A DNA stretch of 64,000 nucleotides from an uncultured Lachnospiraceae bacterium (GCA_900548905.1 URMK01000009.1:1-64000), one strand, 5' to 3'; shown: positions 1 through 8,660, numbered from the stretch's first letter. The notes: generated by a model not told the origin, from the sequence alone. Numbers and translations are program-made.

Positions 1-169
1 ACCGAAATCATTTAGAAAAAAGTAGGAAAGTTGCCAACGTTTGCTTTACACAAACCAGTCAAGCTATAGACTGGCAGTCCTTGAGGGAATATGATATGAT
101 TAACGTAGAAATTTAAATTATTAACACAACGCCTTATTGATAGGAGCCACGGCAAGGAGAAGATATAAT

Positions 170-1852
170 ATGAAAAAGCCATTACCTGTTGGTGTAGATG
201 ATTTTGGAAAATTAATTCAAAACGGTTACTACTATGTAGATAAAACTTTATTTATAAAGGAGCTTCTTGATAAAAAAGGGGATGTTACCTTGTTTACCCG
301 TCCGAGACGGTTTGGAAAGACCCTGAATATGAGTATGCTGAAGTATTTTTTTGAAGACAGCGGCAGCCTGGAGATAAATAAAAAGAACAAAAGGCTATTT
401 GATGGGCTTGCTATTACAAACAGCGGAGAAAGCTATCTTAAAAAGATGGGAAAATATCCGGTTATCAGCCTGTCACTTAAGTCGGCAAAACAAAAGACCT
501 ATCCGTCAGCCTATCATAAATTGCGTAGGGAATTGGCAGGAGAATTTGACCGACATCGGCAACTAACAGAGTCCCTTCATCCAGAAAAAGCATTAAGATA
601 CCGTAGGATATTAAGCGAAACCGCATCGGAGGATGAATTTTCGGGAGCGCTTAAATTTTTGAGTGAAGTTCTGTGGGAAAGCACAGGAGAAAAAGCTATC
701 ATATTAATAGATGAATATGATGTTCCTTTAGAAAATGCATACTTCAATGGATTTTATGAAGAAATGGCAGGATTTATCCGCTCCTTATTCGAAGCGGCAC
801 TGAAAACCAACCCATGCCTGGAATTTGGCGTAATTACCGGCTGCCTGCGAATTACCAGGGAATCCATTTTTACAGGATTGAACAATCTGAAAATAAACTC
901 TATCTTAAGTGGTATGTATGATGAATATTTTGGCTTTACCCCGGAAGAAACACAGCAGCTGCTTACAGATTACGGAAGGCTCGATAAATTCCATACGGTA
1001 AAAGAATGGTACGACGGCTATCGTTTCGGAGAGACGGAAGTCTATAATCCGTGGAGCGTTATCAGTTTCCTGGATGCATCCAGTGAAAATGCAGGTGTAA
1101 CCCCTTCGCCGTACTGGGCAAATACCAGTTCCAATGATATTGTAAAAAGCCTGGTTGAGCGGGCTGATATTTCTGTAAAAGGCGAACTGGAAAACCTGAT
1201 TGAAGGCGATACGATTGAAAAGCCGGTGCATGAAGACATTACCTATGACAATATATACGATTCCGAGGATAATTTGTGGAATTTTCTTTTCTTTACAGGT
1301 TATCTGCGGATGGTATCCAGGAAACTTGAGGCGGAGACAGAATATATTACGATGGCACTTCCAAATGCTGAGGTGAAATATATCTATAAAAATACAATCC
1401 GAAACTGGTTCGGTAAGAAAATAGAAAAGAAGGATTTGAACAAGCTTATTTCTGCTCTCGAGCAGGGAGATGTCCAGGTAATGGCGGAAGAAATTTCTTC
1501 CTGCCTGCAGGAGTCAATAAGCTTTTATGATTATGCGGAAAACTATTACCATGGCTTTTTAACAGGATTATTAAAAGTCCAGCAGAAATACAGAGTAATA
1601 TCCAATCCCGAAACCGGATTTGGAAGGCCGGATATTATCCTGAAAACTGCAAGCATACGCGGTGCGGCGATTATTTTGGAATTAAAGGTGGTAAACGAGT
1701 ATGGGAAAATGGAGAATGGCTGCCGGAAAGCTCTGGAACAAATCGAAACACAATGTTATGCCATGGAGCCGGAAAAAGAGGGATATCAAACTATTCTGAA
1801 GTACGGGATCTGTTTCTACAGAAAAGAATGTATGGTAATAAAAGGACAATAA
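170..1852 (+). CDS. AAA-ATPase-like / PD-(D/E)XK nuclease family protein
   Basis: A 560-residue protein of the family with an N-terminal AAA-ATPase-like domain and a C-terminal PD-(D/E)XK (DUF1703-type) domain. The first 40 residues hold the family opening (PLPVGVDDFGKLI), followed by a Walker A variant RPRRFGKT near residue 55 and a Walker B string ILIDEYD near residue 185. Near the C-terminus GRPDI and ELK, about 20 residues apart, are the nuclease-type acidic/lysine residues. The start is set at ATG 170 because AAGGAGA lies 9 bases upstream; an upstream in-frame codon at 137 lacks a site. The biological role of this widespread, often multicopy family is not established; defence or mobile-element links are only inference. 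A hairpin terminator follows directly. GC is lower than in the downstream housekeeping genes. Confidence 0.88.
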   Translation: MKKPLPVGVDDFGKLIQNGYYYVDKTLFIKELLDKKGDVTLFTRPRRFGKTLNMSMLKYFFEDSGSLEINKKNKRLFDGLAITNSGESYLKKMGKYPVISLSLKSAKQKTYPSAYHKLRRELAGEFDRHRQLTESLHPEKALRYRRILSETASEDEFSGALKFLSEVLWESTGEKAIILIDEYDVPLENAYFNGFYEEMAGFIRSLFEAALKTNPCLEFGVITGCLRITRESIFTGLNNLKINSILSGMYDEYFGFTPEETQQLLTDYGRLDKFHTVKEWYDGYRFGETEVYNPWSVISFLDASSENAGVTPSPYWANTSSNDIVKSLVERADISVKGELENLIEGDTIEKPVHEDITYDNIYDSEDNLWNFLFFTGYLRMVSRKLEAETEYITMALPNAEVKYIYKNTIRNWFGKKIEKKDLNKLISALEQGDVQVMAEEISSCLQESISFYDYAENYYHGFLTGLLKVQQKYRVISNPETGFGRPDIILKTASIRGAAIILELKVVNEYGKMENGCRKALEQIETQCYAMEPEKEGYQTILKYGICFYRKECMVIKGQ

Positions 1853-1853
1853 T

Positions 1854-1883
1854 ATAGCCCTCCGGATAACTCCGGAAGGGCTA
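1854..1883. terminator. Bidirectional hairpin terminator between convergent genes
   Basis: ATAGCCCTCCGGA pairs with TCCGGAAGGGCTAT around a TAAC loop, between the stops of the AAA-ATPase gene (plus strand) and the flagellin gene (minus strand). The T-tracts are weak on both sides. Confidence 0.7.
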
Positions 1884-1919
1884 TACTCAATTTCCTATGT
1901 TCAGTTGAACTGCGGCTTA

Positions 1920-3368
1920 TTACTGTAATAACTGAAGTACGCCCTGAGGTACCTGATTTGCCTGTGCAAGCATAGCCTGAGATGCCTGAACCAGAATATT
2001 ATTCTTGGTATAGCTCATCATCTCATCGGCCATGTCAACGTCACGGATGCGGCTTTCCGCTGCTGTCATGTTCTCGGTTGTTACACTCAAGTTGTTGATG
2101 GTATGCTCCAGACGGTTCTGGATAGCGCCCAGATCGCCACGGGTGGAGGATACGGAATTGATTGCTGTTCTAATGAGTGCCACAGCATCCTTTGCCCCTG
2201 TCTGTGTGCTGATATCAATTGAACCAATACCTAAAGATGCGGATGACATGTTACCTACTTTGACGGTAAGCTGATTAAAGGATTCTGCAGTATCCCCAAT
2301 CTGTAAAGCAAGTCCTGCACCGGCTTTCCCAGCTCCATCCGTAATGTTTTGTGCTGTACCAAGACCTAATCCGGTTACAATATCGGCTCCTGTTTTGGAA
2401 CCGGAAAATTCTACCGTCATAGCATCAGCACCAACATCCTTCAGAATTTTATTGATCTCTGTTGAAGTATATGATTTGGTATTATCCAATTGAATGGCAA
2501 TTACCCCATTTGTATTCGTAGCACCGTGCGCTCCAGCGGCGGCTGTTCCCGTAATCTGTACGCTGGTAAGATCTGTCTTACCTTTTGCAAAATTAATCTT
2601 AAATCCATCTCCGCGTGTACCCGCAATGGTAGCTGCTGTCGGTTCAACTTTTGCAGTATCTATTTTTGCTACATTTGCTGCTACTTTTGTCCCTGTGCCC
2701 GTTACCGTAGCATCTTTATAACCTGCACCTCTCAATGCCGCCTGCAAATCTGCATTTGTTAAGGTAGTACCACTGTTAGTAACTGTAATATTCAGAATTC
2801 CATCATCATCCAATGCGTCTGCCGTTGCAGTCTGAGCGGTCGCAGCTCCGGCAGCATATGTTATTTTTACTCCCTTAACGTCCGTGGACAAGTCAGAGAT
2901 ATTATAACCGCTGATTGTGACAGATGATGTCGCAGTTGCTCCACCGAGTGAACCATCCAGAAGATTAATACCATTAAAGTTTGTACCTTCGGAAATTCTG
3001 TCGATTTCATCCTTCAGTGACTGTACTTCCTTCTGCAGGTTCGCACGATCCGTTTCATTATCATAAGTACCGTTAGCAGACTGATCGGCCAGTTCTACCA
3101 TACGGTTCAGCATGGAGTGAACTTCTGTCAGAGCGCCTTCAGCTGTCTGAACAAGGGAAATACCGTCATTAGCGTTCTTCTGTGCGGTTTCCAGGCCTGT
3201 GATCTGTGCGCGCATTTTTTCGGAGATAGCCAGCCCTGCGGCATCATCTCCGGCACGGTTGATACGGTAACCGGAAGACAGTTTCTCCAGATTTTTAGAT
3301 ACGGCATTGTTGTTAGTGGTCAGGTTACGGTAAGAGTTTAATGCTGCGATGTTGTGTTGGATTCTCAT
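1920..3368 (-). CDS. Flagellin, copy 1
   Basis: A 482-residue flagellin, the structural subunit of the flagellar filament. The conserved N-terminal D0/D1 region (MRIQHNIAALNSYRNL...) spans residues 1-140 and the conserved C-terminal D1/D0 region (ending NQVPQGVLQLLQ) spans about the last 90; the central 240 residues are the variable surface domain and differ almost completely from copy 2. The start is the ATG at 3368 behind GGAGGAAATTAT; the open frame continues 46 codons further upstream but that part is leader. The tyrosine recombinase gene ends 92 bases upstream on the same strand, so no long promoter region of its own is present: it depends either on read-through from the recombinase gene or on inversion of the intervening segment. 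The N- and C-terminal regions are near identical in protein to copy 2 at 5063, in inverted orientation. Confidence 0.97.
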   Translation of the reverse strand: MRIQHNIAALNSYRNLTTNNNAVSKNLEKLSSGYRINRAGDDAAGLAISEKMRAQITGLETAQKNANDGISLVQTAEGALTEVHSMLNRMVELADQSANGTYDNETDRANLQKEVQSLKDEIDRISEGTNFNGINLLDGSLGGATATSSVTISGYNISDLSTDVKGVKITYAAGAATAQTATADALDDDGILNITVTNSGTTLTNADLQAALRGAGYKDATVTGTGTKVAANVAKIDTAKVEPTAATIAGTRGDGFKINFAKGKTDLTSVQITGTAAAGAHGATNTNGVIAIQLDNTKSYTSTEINKILKDVGADAMTVEFSGSKTGADIVTGLGLGTAQNITDGAGKAGAGLALQIGDTAESFNQLTVKVGNMSSASLGIGSIDISTQTGAKDAVALIRTAINSVSSTRGDLGAIQNRLEHTINNLSVTTENMTAAESRIRDVDMADEMMSYTKNNILVQASQAMLAQANQVPQGVLQLLQ

Positions 3369-3383
3369 ATAATTTCCTCCTTG
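3319..3383 (-). repeat. Left arm of 65-bp exact inverted repeat (flagellin 1 RBS and start)
   Basis: Read on the minus strand, the 15 bases before the flagellin 1 start and its first 50 coding bases are identical to 5048-5112 on the plus strand. Beyond this the two flagellin genes quickly show synonymous and leader differences. Confidence 0.9.
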
Positions 3384-3427
3384 AAATACCCAGAGGCCTC
3401 CCTGCCTCCGGTAAATTTCCCTCCATT

Positions 3428-3444
3428 GGGAAGGAATGATTAAA
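3428..3444 (-). repeat. Left arm of 17-bp inverted repeat in flagellin leader
   Basis: The minus strand reads TTTAATCATTCCTTCCC, exactly repeated on the plus strand at 4975-4991. It lies just downstream of the recombinase stop codon and is a candidate recombination core or recombinase binding site. Confidence 0.8.
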
Positions 3445-3459
3445 GAAGGAAATGATATA

Positions 3460-4548
3460 TTACAAATCTTCGTAATATTGATAAATTTCCTGCAGGTTTT
3501 GTGCAAGCTCCGCTTGCCGGTGAGGATATAAATGGCTGTAGGTGTTCAGGGTTGTCTCGATGTTCTCATGCCCCAGCCTTTCTGCAATCAGCAAAGGACT
3601 GAACCCACGTTCAATAAGCAGGCTTGCATGGCTGTGCCTGAGATCATGAATGCGGATTTTGGCTACCCCGGACCGCTGACAAGCCTCTGTCATATATTTT
3701 GAAATATAATATTTAGTACAGCTAAACAGACGTTCCGAAGGCCTGTTGATTGCTTTTTCTTTTATAAATGATTCCAGCTGGAGCTGCAAAAATTCGGGAA
3801 GGGCAACAACACGTAAGCTTTTGGGCGTTTTGGGCGGCGTTATAAAATCCTGACCATTAATACGATGATAGGATTTATTAATATTTATAATCCCCTGCTC
3901 CTTATAAAAATCAGCCAGAGTTAGGGCCAGAAGTTCTCCAATTCGAATACCGGTATAATAGAGCAGTGAAAATAACAGATGCATTTCCGTATTCTCCCGC
4001 AGATAATCCAGAAAATTATGGAATTCTTTTGGACTCCAGAATTGATTTTGTTCTGCCTGTTTTTTCCCCATGCTTCCAGCGGCGTGACATGGATTGGAAG
4101 TCAGCTGAAAGTAACGAACCGCGTAATTAAAAATAGCGGAAAGCTGGTTATTCATAGCTTTCAAATATGTTTGGGAATATCCGTCGCCATATGAATCTTT
4201 ATAGTCCCACATAATATTCTGCCATTCCCGAATGGTATGTGCCCCTATTTGGTTAACAGGAAATTCTCCAAAATAAGGAAGGATTTTCGTGCGTACAAGA
4301 TGTTCTTTCGTTATCAGGGTGGAGCGGCGCAAGCGGTGCCCCATATCATTTGCATATATTGCATACAAATCATTAAAAGTTATATCAGGTCCCCCTTCAT
4401 TCTGCCTGATAAAGGCACGTTCCCATTCCCTGGCTTCTTTCTGCAGTTTAAATCCTCCCTTTTTCTTTTGCCGATGCCTTCCCATAAAATCCCTGTAATA
4501 AAATTTACAATACCAGGTCTGTGCATTTTCATTGAAATATGTTGGCAT
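3460..4548 (-). CDS. Tyrosine recombinase (integrase family), between the two flagellin genes
   Basis: A full-length 362-residue tyrosine recombinase. Residues 1-60 form an arm-type DNA-binding region (WYCKFYYRDFMGRHRQKKKGGF), residues 65-165 the SAM-like core-binding domain, and 170-360 the catalytic domain. The catalytic residues can be read: Arg in TGIRIGELL, Lys in the PKTPKS region, His-x-x-Arg in HDLRHSHASL, His in LGHENIETT and the nucleophile Tyr in NTYSHLY. The architecture resembles Tn916/phage-type integrases, but no excisionase, attachment-site tRNA or cargo is next to it; the neighbours are two diverging flagellin genes. The likely role, by inference, is inversion of the segment between the flagellin leaders. 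It is AT-richer than its surroundings, suggesting acquisition. The start ATG at 4548 has GAGGAGG-type pairing (AGGAGGAAAG) just upstream. Confidence 0.93.
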   Translation of the reverse strand: MPTYFNENAQTWYCKFYYRDFMGRHRQKKKGGFKLQKEAREWERAFIRQNEGGPDITFNDLYAIYANDMGHRLRRSTLITKEHLVRTKILPYFGEFPVNQIGAHTIREWQNIMWDYKDSYGDGYSQTYLKAMNNQLSAIFNYAVRYFQLTSNPCHAAGSMGKKQAEQNQFWSPKEFHNFLDYLRENTEMHLLFSLLYYTGIRIGELLALTLADFYKEQGIININKSYHRINGQDFITPPKTPKSLRVVALPEFLQLQLESFIKEKAINRPSERLFSCTKYYISKYMTEACQRSGVAKIRIHDLRHSHASLLIERGFSPLLIAERLGHENIETTLNTYSHLYPHRQAELAQNLQEIYQYYEDL

Positions 4549-4722
4549 ATTTCTTTCCTCCTCTTATGTATCAATGCTTACTTCCATATATGACAGAATT
4601 TTTCTCTTTTTCAGGCTTACATTTTCTTTTCCGCAAGTACTTATCCGGTACTCAAATCGGAAAGAAGAAAAGATAGAATACTGTTTTTCCCTGAAAAAAA
4701 GACCTTTATGGAAATAAAGCCG

Positions 4723-4737
4723 GTACTACTATAGTAC
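4723..4737. repeat. Small inverted repeat in recombinase-flagellin gap
   Basis: GTACTA-CTA-TAGTAC is a 6-bp arm dyad in the 514-base non-coding segment between the recombinase start and flagellin 2. Possible arm-type binding site; function unknown. Confidence 0.4.
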
Positions 4738-4811
4738 TGTAGAAAAAGCTTGTCTAAAAGCCCTATTTTAAGGGGTTCTGCAAATATTTTTATTTTTTAT
4801 TTTTCTCCCCT

Positions 4812-4837
4812 TATATTTTTTCGGAATACGACGATAT
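4812..4837 (+). promoter_or_regulatory. Candidate sigma-28 promoter facing flagellin 2
   Basis: TATA-N14-GACGATAT approximates the sigma-28 consensus TAAA-N15-GCCGATAA (6 of 8 in the -10). It lies between the inverted repeats and would give a leader of about 215 bases to flagellin 2. The match is by eye only. Confidence 0.35.
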
Positions 4838-4895
4838 CTTAAGTGAACATGATAAATAAACTTCTACATTATGTGCACAAGGCTGAAGTGCTTTA

Positions 4896-4903
4896 TTTAT
4901 CGG
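4896..4903 (-). promoter_or_regulatory. Possible minus-strand sigma-28 -10 element
   Basis: The minus strand reads ACCGATAA, 7 of 8 to the sigma-28 -10 consensus, upstream of the recombinase gene; the -35 at the expected distance (TTAC) is poor. If real it would couple recombinase, and by read-through flagellin 1, to the flagellar regulon. Confidence 0.22.
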
Positions 4904-4906
4904 TGT

Positions 4907-4918
4907 TTGACGCGTCAA
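4907..4918. repeat. Perfect 12-bp palindrome
   Basis: TTGACGCGTCAA is a perfect palindrome in the flagellin 2 upstream segment, 60 bases before the 17-bp inverted repeat. Possible regulator or recombinase site. Confidence 0.5.
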
Positions 4919-4974
4919 GTAACAAACGGGCAGGGTAACATCTGCCACCTTCCTATTCACGTAGGAAAGAAACT

Positions 4975-4991
4975 TTTAATCATTCCTTCCC
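4975..4991 (+). repeat. Right arm of 17-bp inverted repeat in flagellin leader
   Basis: TTTAATCATTCCTTCCC, exact inverted copy of 3428-3444. It is followed by a second local dyad (TTCCTTCC ... GGAAGGAA) at 4983-5012. Confidence 0.8.
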
Positions 4992-5047
4992 TATGATCAA
5001 AAAAAGGAAGGAAACCCGCAAGGGGCAGGGAAGCCCCGGGTATTTTT

Positions 5048-5112
5048 CAAGGAGGAAATTATATGAGAATCCAACACAACATCGCAGCATTAAACTCTTA
5101 CCGTAACCTGAC
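5048..5112 (+). repeat. Right arm of 65-bp exact inverted repeat (flagellin 2 RBS and start)
   Basis: Starts 15 bases before the flagellin 2 ATG and covers 50 coding bases; identical to the minus strand of 3319-3383. Together the arms enclose about 1.66 kb containing the recombinase gene and the flagellin 2 upstream region. Confidence 0.9.
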
Positions 5113-6721
5113 AGGAAATAACAATGCCGTATCCAAGAACCTGGAGAAGCTGTCTTCCGGTTACCGCATCAACCGTGCAGGGGATGACGCAGCCGGTCTG
5201 GCTATTTCCGAAAAGATGCGCGCGCAGATCACAGGTCTGGAAACCGCACAGAAGAACGCCAATGACGGTATTTCCCTCGTTCAGACAGCTGAAGGCGCTT
5301 TGACAGAAGTTCATTCCATGCTGAACCGTATGGTGGAACTGGCTGACCAGTCCGCTAACGGTACCTATGATAATGAAACCGACCGTGCAAACCTGCAGAA
5401 GGAAGTGCAGTCCCTGAAGGATGAAATTGACCGTATATCTGAAGGTACTAATTTCAACGGAATCAATCTGCTGGATGGTTCCCTGGAAGGCGGATCCAAT
5501 GGAGCAAACGGTATTGTCGGCGGCGTTATTGCCAACTTTAAACCGGCATCTACCGCTGCTATAACCGGTATTGATGCTTCTGGTGCAGGCGCCATTGATT
5601 ACACCAAAAAAGATGTCATAACAGTAGATGGCGTAAATATTGAAGTCGACTGGTCTACATTAACTGCTGATGAAAAATCGGCATTGGAAATTGACTGGAC
5701 AAGTAATACATCTGATGCGGTATCTAAAAAAGCTGCATCCATAGTCGAAAACAAAATTAATGAGTCCATTTCAAAGACAAATGCACAGAATGGTACTAAT
5801 GTTGCAAATGTAAAAGTGGAAGCACAAACTGGTGGTAAGACCTTCAAGATTACCAGTGGAATGGAAAATAACGGAGCTTCTGAGATTGTTGTCACGGGAG
5901 ACCCCGCAACTGACAAGTCTGTATTAGGCTCTTTCGGAGCACAGGATGCATCTGCAACCAAGGCTTCCGCTACCCATACATTAAAGATCACCCCCACAGA
6001 CGGAAACGGAAAATTCAATATGACCCTGAATGGGGAATCTATTGAAATTGATTTGACCACATTAGCTGCGGGTGATACTGGAACTAATATTGCCACAAAA
6101 TTAAATACAGCTATCCAGACAGCATTAGGCAACTATGATACAGCAAAAGGAACAACAGGCACCGACGATGCTGTAGCCGGAAAGATATCTGTTTCCTTCA
6201 ATAAGAGCGGACAGCTTGAAATTAATAACAGCACAGACATCAAGATCGGATTTGAAGACAAAGATGGCGGAAGCGCAGCGAAGACTCTGGGAATTTCAGC
6301 TCAGGGCAAAGCAATATACGGCGGCGGCCTGACCCTTCAGATTGGTGATACCTCTGCAGATTTTAATCAGCTGACCGTATCGGTAAGCGCTATGGACAGC
6401 AACTCCCTCGGAATTGCTGGTGTTGATATCAGCACACAGTCCGGTGCAAAGGCTGCAGTGGATCTGATTAAATCCGCTATTGATAAAGTATCCTCCACCC
6501 GTGGTGATCTGGGTGCTATCCAGAACCGTCTGGAGCATACCATCAACAACCTGAGTGTGACAACTGAGAATATGACAGCTGCAGAAAGCCGTATCCGTGA
6601 CGTTGACATGGCAGATGAAATGATGGCTTACACCAAGAACAATATCCTGGTTCAGGCTTCTCAGGCTATGCTTGCTCAGGCAAATCAGGTACCGCAGGGC
6701 GTGCTTCAGTTATTACAGTAA
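5063..6721 (+). CDS. Flagellin, copy 2
   Basis: A 552-residue flagellin whose first 140 residues differ from copy 1 at a single position in the opening (TGNNN for TTNNN) and whose last 90 are nearly identical, while the middle 320 residues are a different, longer variable domain (D2/D3). A strong AAGGAGG site lies upstream of the ATG. In the present orientation this copy sits next to the 430-base upstream segment that holds the candidate sigma-28 promoter, so it is the better candidate for the expressed copy. A strong terminator follows. It could supply an antigenically distinct filament relative to copy 1; that is inference from the divergent central domain. Confidence 0.97.
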   Translation: MRIQHNIAALNSYRNLTGNNNAVSKNLEKLSSGYRINRAGDDAAGLAISEKMRAQITGLETAQKNANDGISLVQTAEGALTEVHSMLNRMVELADQSANGTYDNETDRANLQKEVQSLKDEIDRISEGTNFNGINLLDGSLEGGSNGANGIVGGVIANFKPASTAAITGIDASGAGAIDYTKKDVITVDGVNIEVDWSTLTADEKSALEIDWTSNTSDAVSKKAASIVENKINESISKTNAQNGTNVANVKVEAQTGGKTFKITSGMENNGASEIVVTGDPATDKSVLGSFGAQDASATKASATHTLKITPTDGNGKFNMTLNGESIEIDLTTLAAGDTGTNIATKLNTAIQTALGNYDTAKGTTGTDDAVAGKISVSFNKSGQLEINNSTDIKIGFEDKDGGSAAKTLGISAQGKAIYGGGLTLQIGDTSADFNQLTVSVSAMDSNSLGIAGVDISTQSGAKAAVDLIKSAIDKVSSTRGDLGAIQNRLEHTINNLSVTTENMTAAESRIRDVDMADEMMAYTKNNILVQASQAMLAQANQVPQGVLQLLQ

Positions 6722-6762
6722 TATACCCAATCGGTAGTCTGAATATAATTTGTTAAGAGTAC

Positions 6763-6797
6763 GGCCCCTCTGAATGATTTCAGAGGGGCCATTTTTA
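6763..6797 (+). terminator. Terminator of flagellin 2
   Basis: GGCCCCTCTG and CAGAGGGGCC form a perfect 10-bp stem with loop AATGATTT, followed by ATTTTTATT. Confidence 0.93.
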
Positions 6798-6991
6798 TTA
6801 TGGGCCGGATAGACCCAGTTGCATACATTTCCGTTATTTTTGTTCATGTTAAAAGATACAAGCCATTTTTGCGGGTGGGTGATGTATTATCCCTCAAACC
6901 TCACAAAACGGGGTTTAAGCGTAACAAAAAGCCTGTATTCATGCTGGTTTGCGGGGTATGTAAATGCCCTAAATGTCTACATATCCTGTTT
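6798..6991. other. Non-coding gap
   Basis: No supported gene. Overlapping short frames on the plus strand from 6800 lack ribosome binding sites and recognisable content. Confidence 0.5.
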
Positions 6992-7029
6992 GAAATTAAA
7001 AGAAGCCACGGCGCAATTACCGTGACTTC
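6992..7029 (-). terminator. Terminator of the 7061-8017 gene
   Basis: On the minus strand GAAGTCACGG pairs with CCGTGGCTTC (one G-U) around TAATTGCG and is followed by TTTTAATTTC. Confidence 0.8.
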
Positions 7030-7060
7030 ATTAATTTTGAAGCGTTATTGTAGCAGGCGT

Positions 7061-8017
7061 TTATCCGTCTACCCGTTTCAGTAGTCGTATACATAGATAT
7101 GACAAATAGGGAGATACCGTTTTCTTTTGCCCAAAATCCCAACCTTTGAATTTTTGGTAGACCGATTCGGGAATAAACATACCGTCTTCGTTCTGTTTTC
7201 CTTGTATCAAATCTATCATTTCGCAAAATCGTGAATCGGTTTTTACAAAATCAAACTTGCTTAATAAGTCGGCAACACTCACAATGTCATACCACATGGC
7301 GGGTGCTTTCAGTTTGCGGAAGTCTGTACCCATATAAAACATATACGGATGCTGTTCAAGGCTGTTTTCCCATAGAGATAGTATAACCTCTATCCCGCCC
7401 TTTGCAGCATCGCTGTTTCGACATTCCTCAATCTCGTATAATAGTTTTAACATGATAAGCGTTGCAAACGGGCAACAATCGTTTTTCCGTCCGGGGCCTC
7501 TGAATGTTCCGTGTTCTTCCGATACCGAACAGGGAAAACCTTGTTCTCTGTATAGGCTTAACAGGTGTTCCACGCCTTGCTTGATATGTTGCTGATAATC
7601 AATCTTGGCTTTTACTAATGCCATAAGTAATAAAGGCGCGTCACATAAGCACCAGCCGAAAACATCTTCGCCCTTGCCGCCGTAGTGCGGCGGTATGTTT
7701 GTCATTGACTGATATACTCCGTTCTTGTCTTTGTGGCTCATTATCTGCTTAACTGCGCTTTCAATTTCGGGTATATCCGTTTCAAGCCCAATATCAAGAA
7801 GGAATAACAGTTTGTGTATTGATAAATCGGGGTCTTTATGATTTCTAACTATTGCATTGTGGAAATTGGCAATATCGTTAAGGTACGAGAGGATTTTTCT
7901 GTCTTTCAATACTTCATTTTTCAAGTCTAATAAATCCTCTCTGCTTTCATTGAGAAGATTTATTCTGATTGCGTATTGTAGCCACGGCTCACTTATTGAT
8001 AAGAGTTGTTCAAGCAT
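7061..8017 (-). CDS. Unrecognised alpha-helical protein, prenyltransferase/toroid-like
   Basis: A 318-residue soluble protein with no signal peptide or membrane segment. It is built of helical repeats with recurring patterns such as GVYQSMTNIPPHYGG, GFPC...GPGRKNDCCPFATLIMLKLL and NEDGMFIPESVYQKFKGWDFGQK, which look like the alpha/alpha-toroid repeats of prenyltransferase or terpene-cyclase-like proteins. No catalytic assignment is possible from sight. The ATG at 8017 has a weak AGGTTATCTT region upstream. It sits between the flagellin cassette and a decayed mobile-element patch and is AT-rich compared with genes after 10 kb, consistent with horizontal acquisition. Confidence 0.75.
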   Translation of the reverse strand: MLEQLLSISEPWLQYAIRINLLNESREDLLDLKNEVLKDRKILSYLNDIANFHNAIVRNHKDPDLSIHKLLFLLDIGLETDIPEIESAVKQIMSHKDKNGVYQSMTNIPPHYGGKGEDVFGWCLCDAPLLLMALVKAKIDYQQHIKQGVEHLLSLYREQGFPCSVSEEHGTFRGPGRKNDCCPFATLIMLKLLYEIEECRNSDAAKGGIEVILSLWENSLEQHPYMFYMGTDFRKLKAPAMWYDIVSVADLLSKFDFVKTDSRFCEMIDLIQGKQNEDGMFIPESVYQKFKGWDFGQKKTVSPYLSYLCIRLLKRVDG

Positions 8018-8143
8018 AAGATAACCTCTATGTAAAATGCGACTTTATTACAACATATTTTACCATAATTTACGGTATAAATCCAGTTCTTATCCTGTTC
8101 TCCGTTTCCGGCAGCGAAATGACAACGGTAAAAATCCAGACGG

Positions 8144-8600
8144 TCAAGGGTTTATGGGTGGAGATTTTTTCGCGCCATTTGCAAAAAATACTACTCGTCC
8201 TTGACGGTCTGGATAGTCGGAACGGACGTAGAACGAGGTTTTTTTCAGCGGGTAGTATTCCTCTGCGTACTTTTGCGATAGCTGTTCATAGCGATCCGGC
8301 TCGATGGCTCCAGGGGCGTTGTCCTCATACAGCTTATCCATTACCTTTTCCATTTGTTCCAGCCGTTGCGTTATCTGTGGGATACGTTTCTGCTGTTTCT
8401 TCATTTCGTCCGTCTGCCCTTTGGCAAGGCTGTTTTTCACCAACGCTTCAAACCCGCTCTGTCGGCTAAGGAATACTTTGCTATCTTCCGTAAAACTTCC
8501 GCTATGTTCTGCATGACAATATCCACGTCAACGCGGTGCGGTGAATGACATTTAGGGTGTCTGGCTTTGCCCTTGGCGTACTCACTACATCTTGCTGATG
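8144..8600 (-). pseudogene. Decayed serine recombinase C-terminal fragment
   Basis: The minus-strand frame contains KNSLAKGQTDEMKKQQKRI, then a coiled coil and MDKLYEDNAPGAIEPDRYEQ, the pattern seen in the DUF4368 C-terminal region of large serine recombinases (KLYEDN...G.I...RFxxLS). Upstream the reading continues in another frame (YAKGKARHPKCHSPHRV...AKYSLADRA), so at least one frameshift is present, and the N-terminal catalytic domain is missing. Together with the TnpV-like remnant at 9502-9815 it looks like the scar of a Tn4451-type mobilisable element. A short frame opening at 8660 (MTIHKTTAFG...) precedes the fragment and is probably part of the same debris. Confidence 0.6.
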
Positions 8601-8660
8601 TCCCTTGCGTACCACTCTGACATTAGTCGCCCCAAATGCAGTTGTTTTGTGGATAGTCAT

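Noticed and set aside
3460..4548. Integrase as part of a complete prophage or ICE
   Set aside because: No excisionase, replication, capsid or conjugation genes flank it; both neighbours are flagellin genes.
6800..7084. 94-codon and overlapping 68-codon frames on the plus strand after the flagellin terminator
   Set aside because: No ribosome binding site, no family resemblance, and the 3' end runs over the terminator and end of the minus-strand gene.
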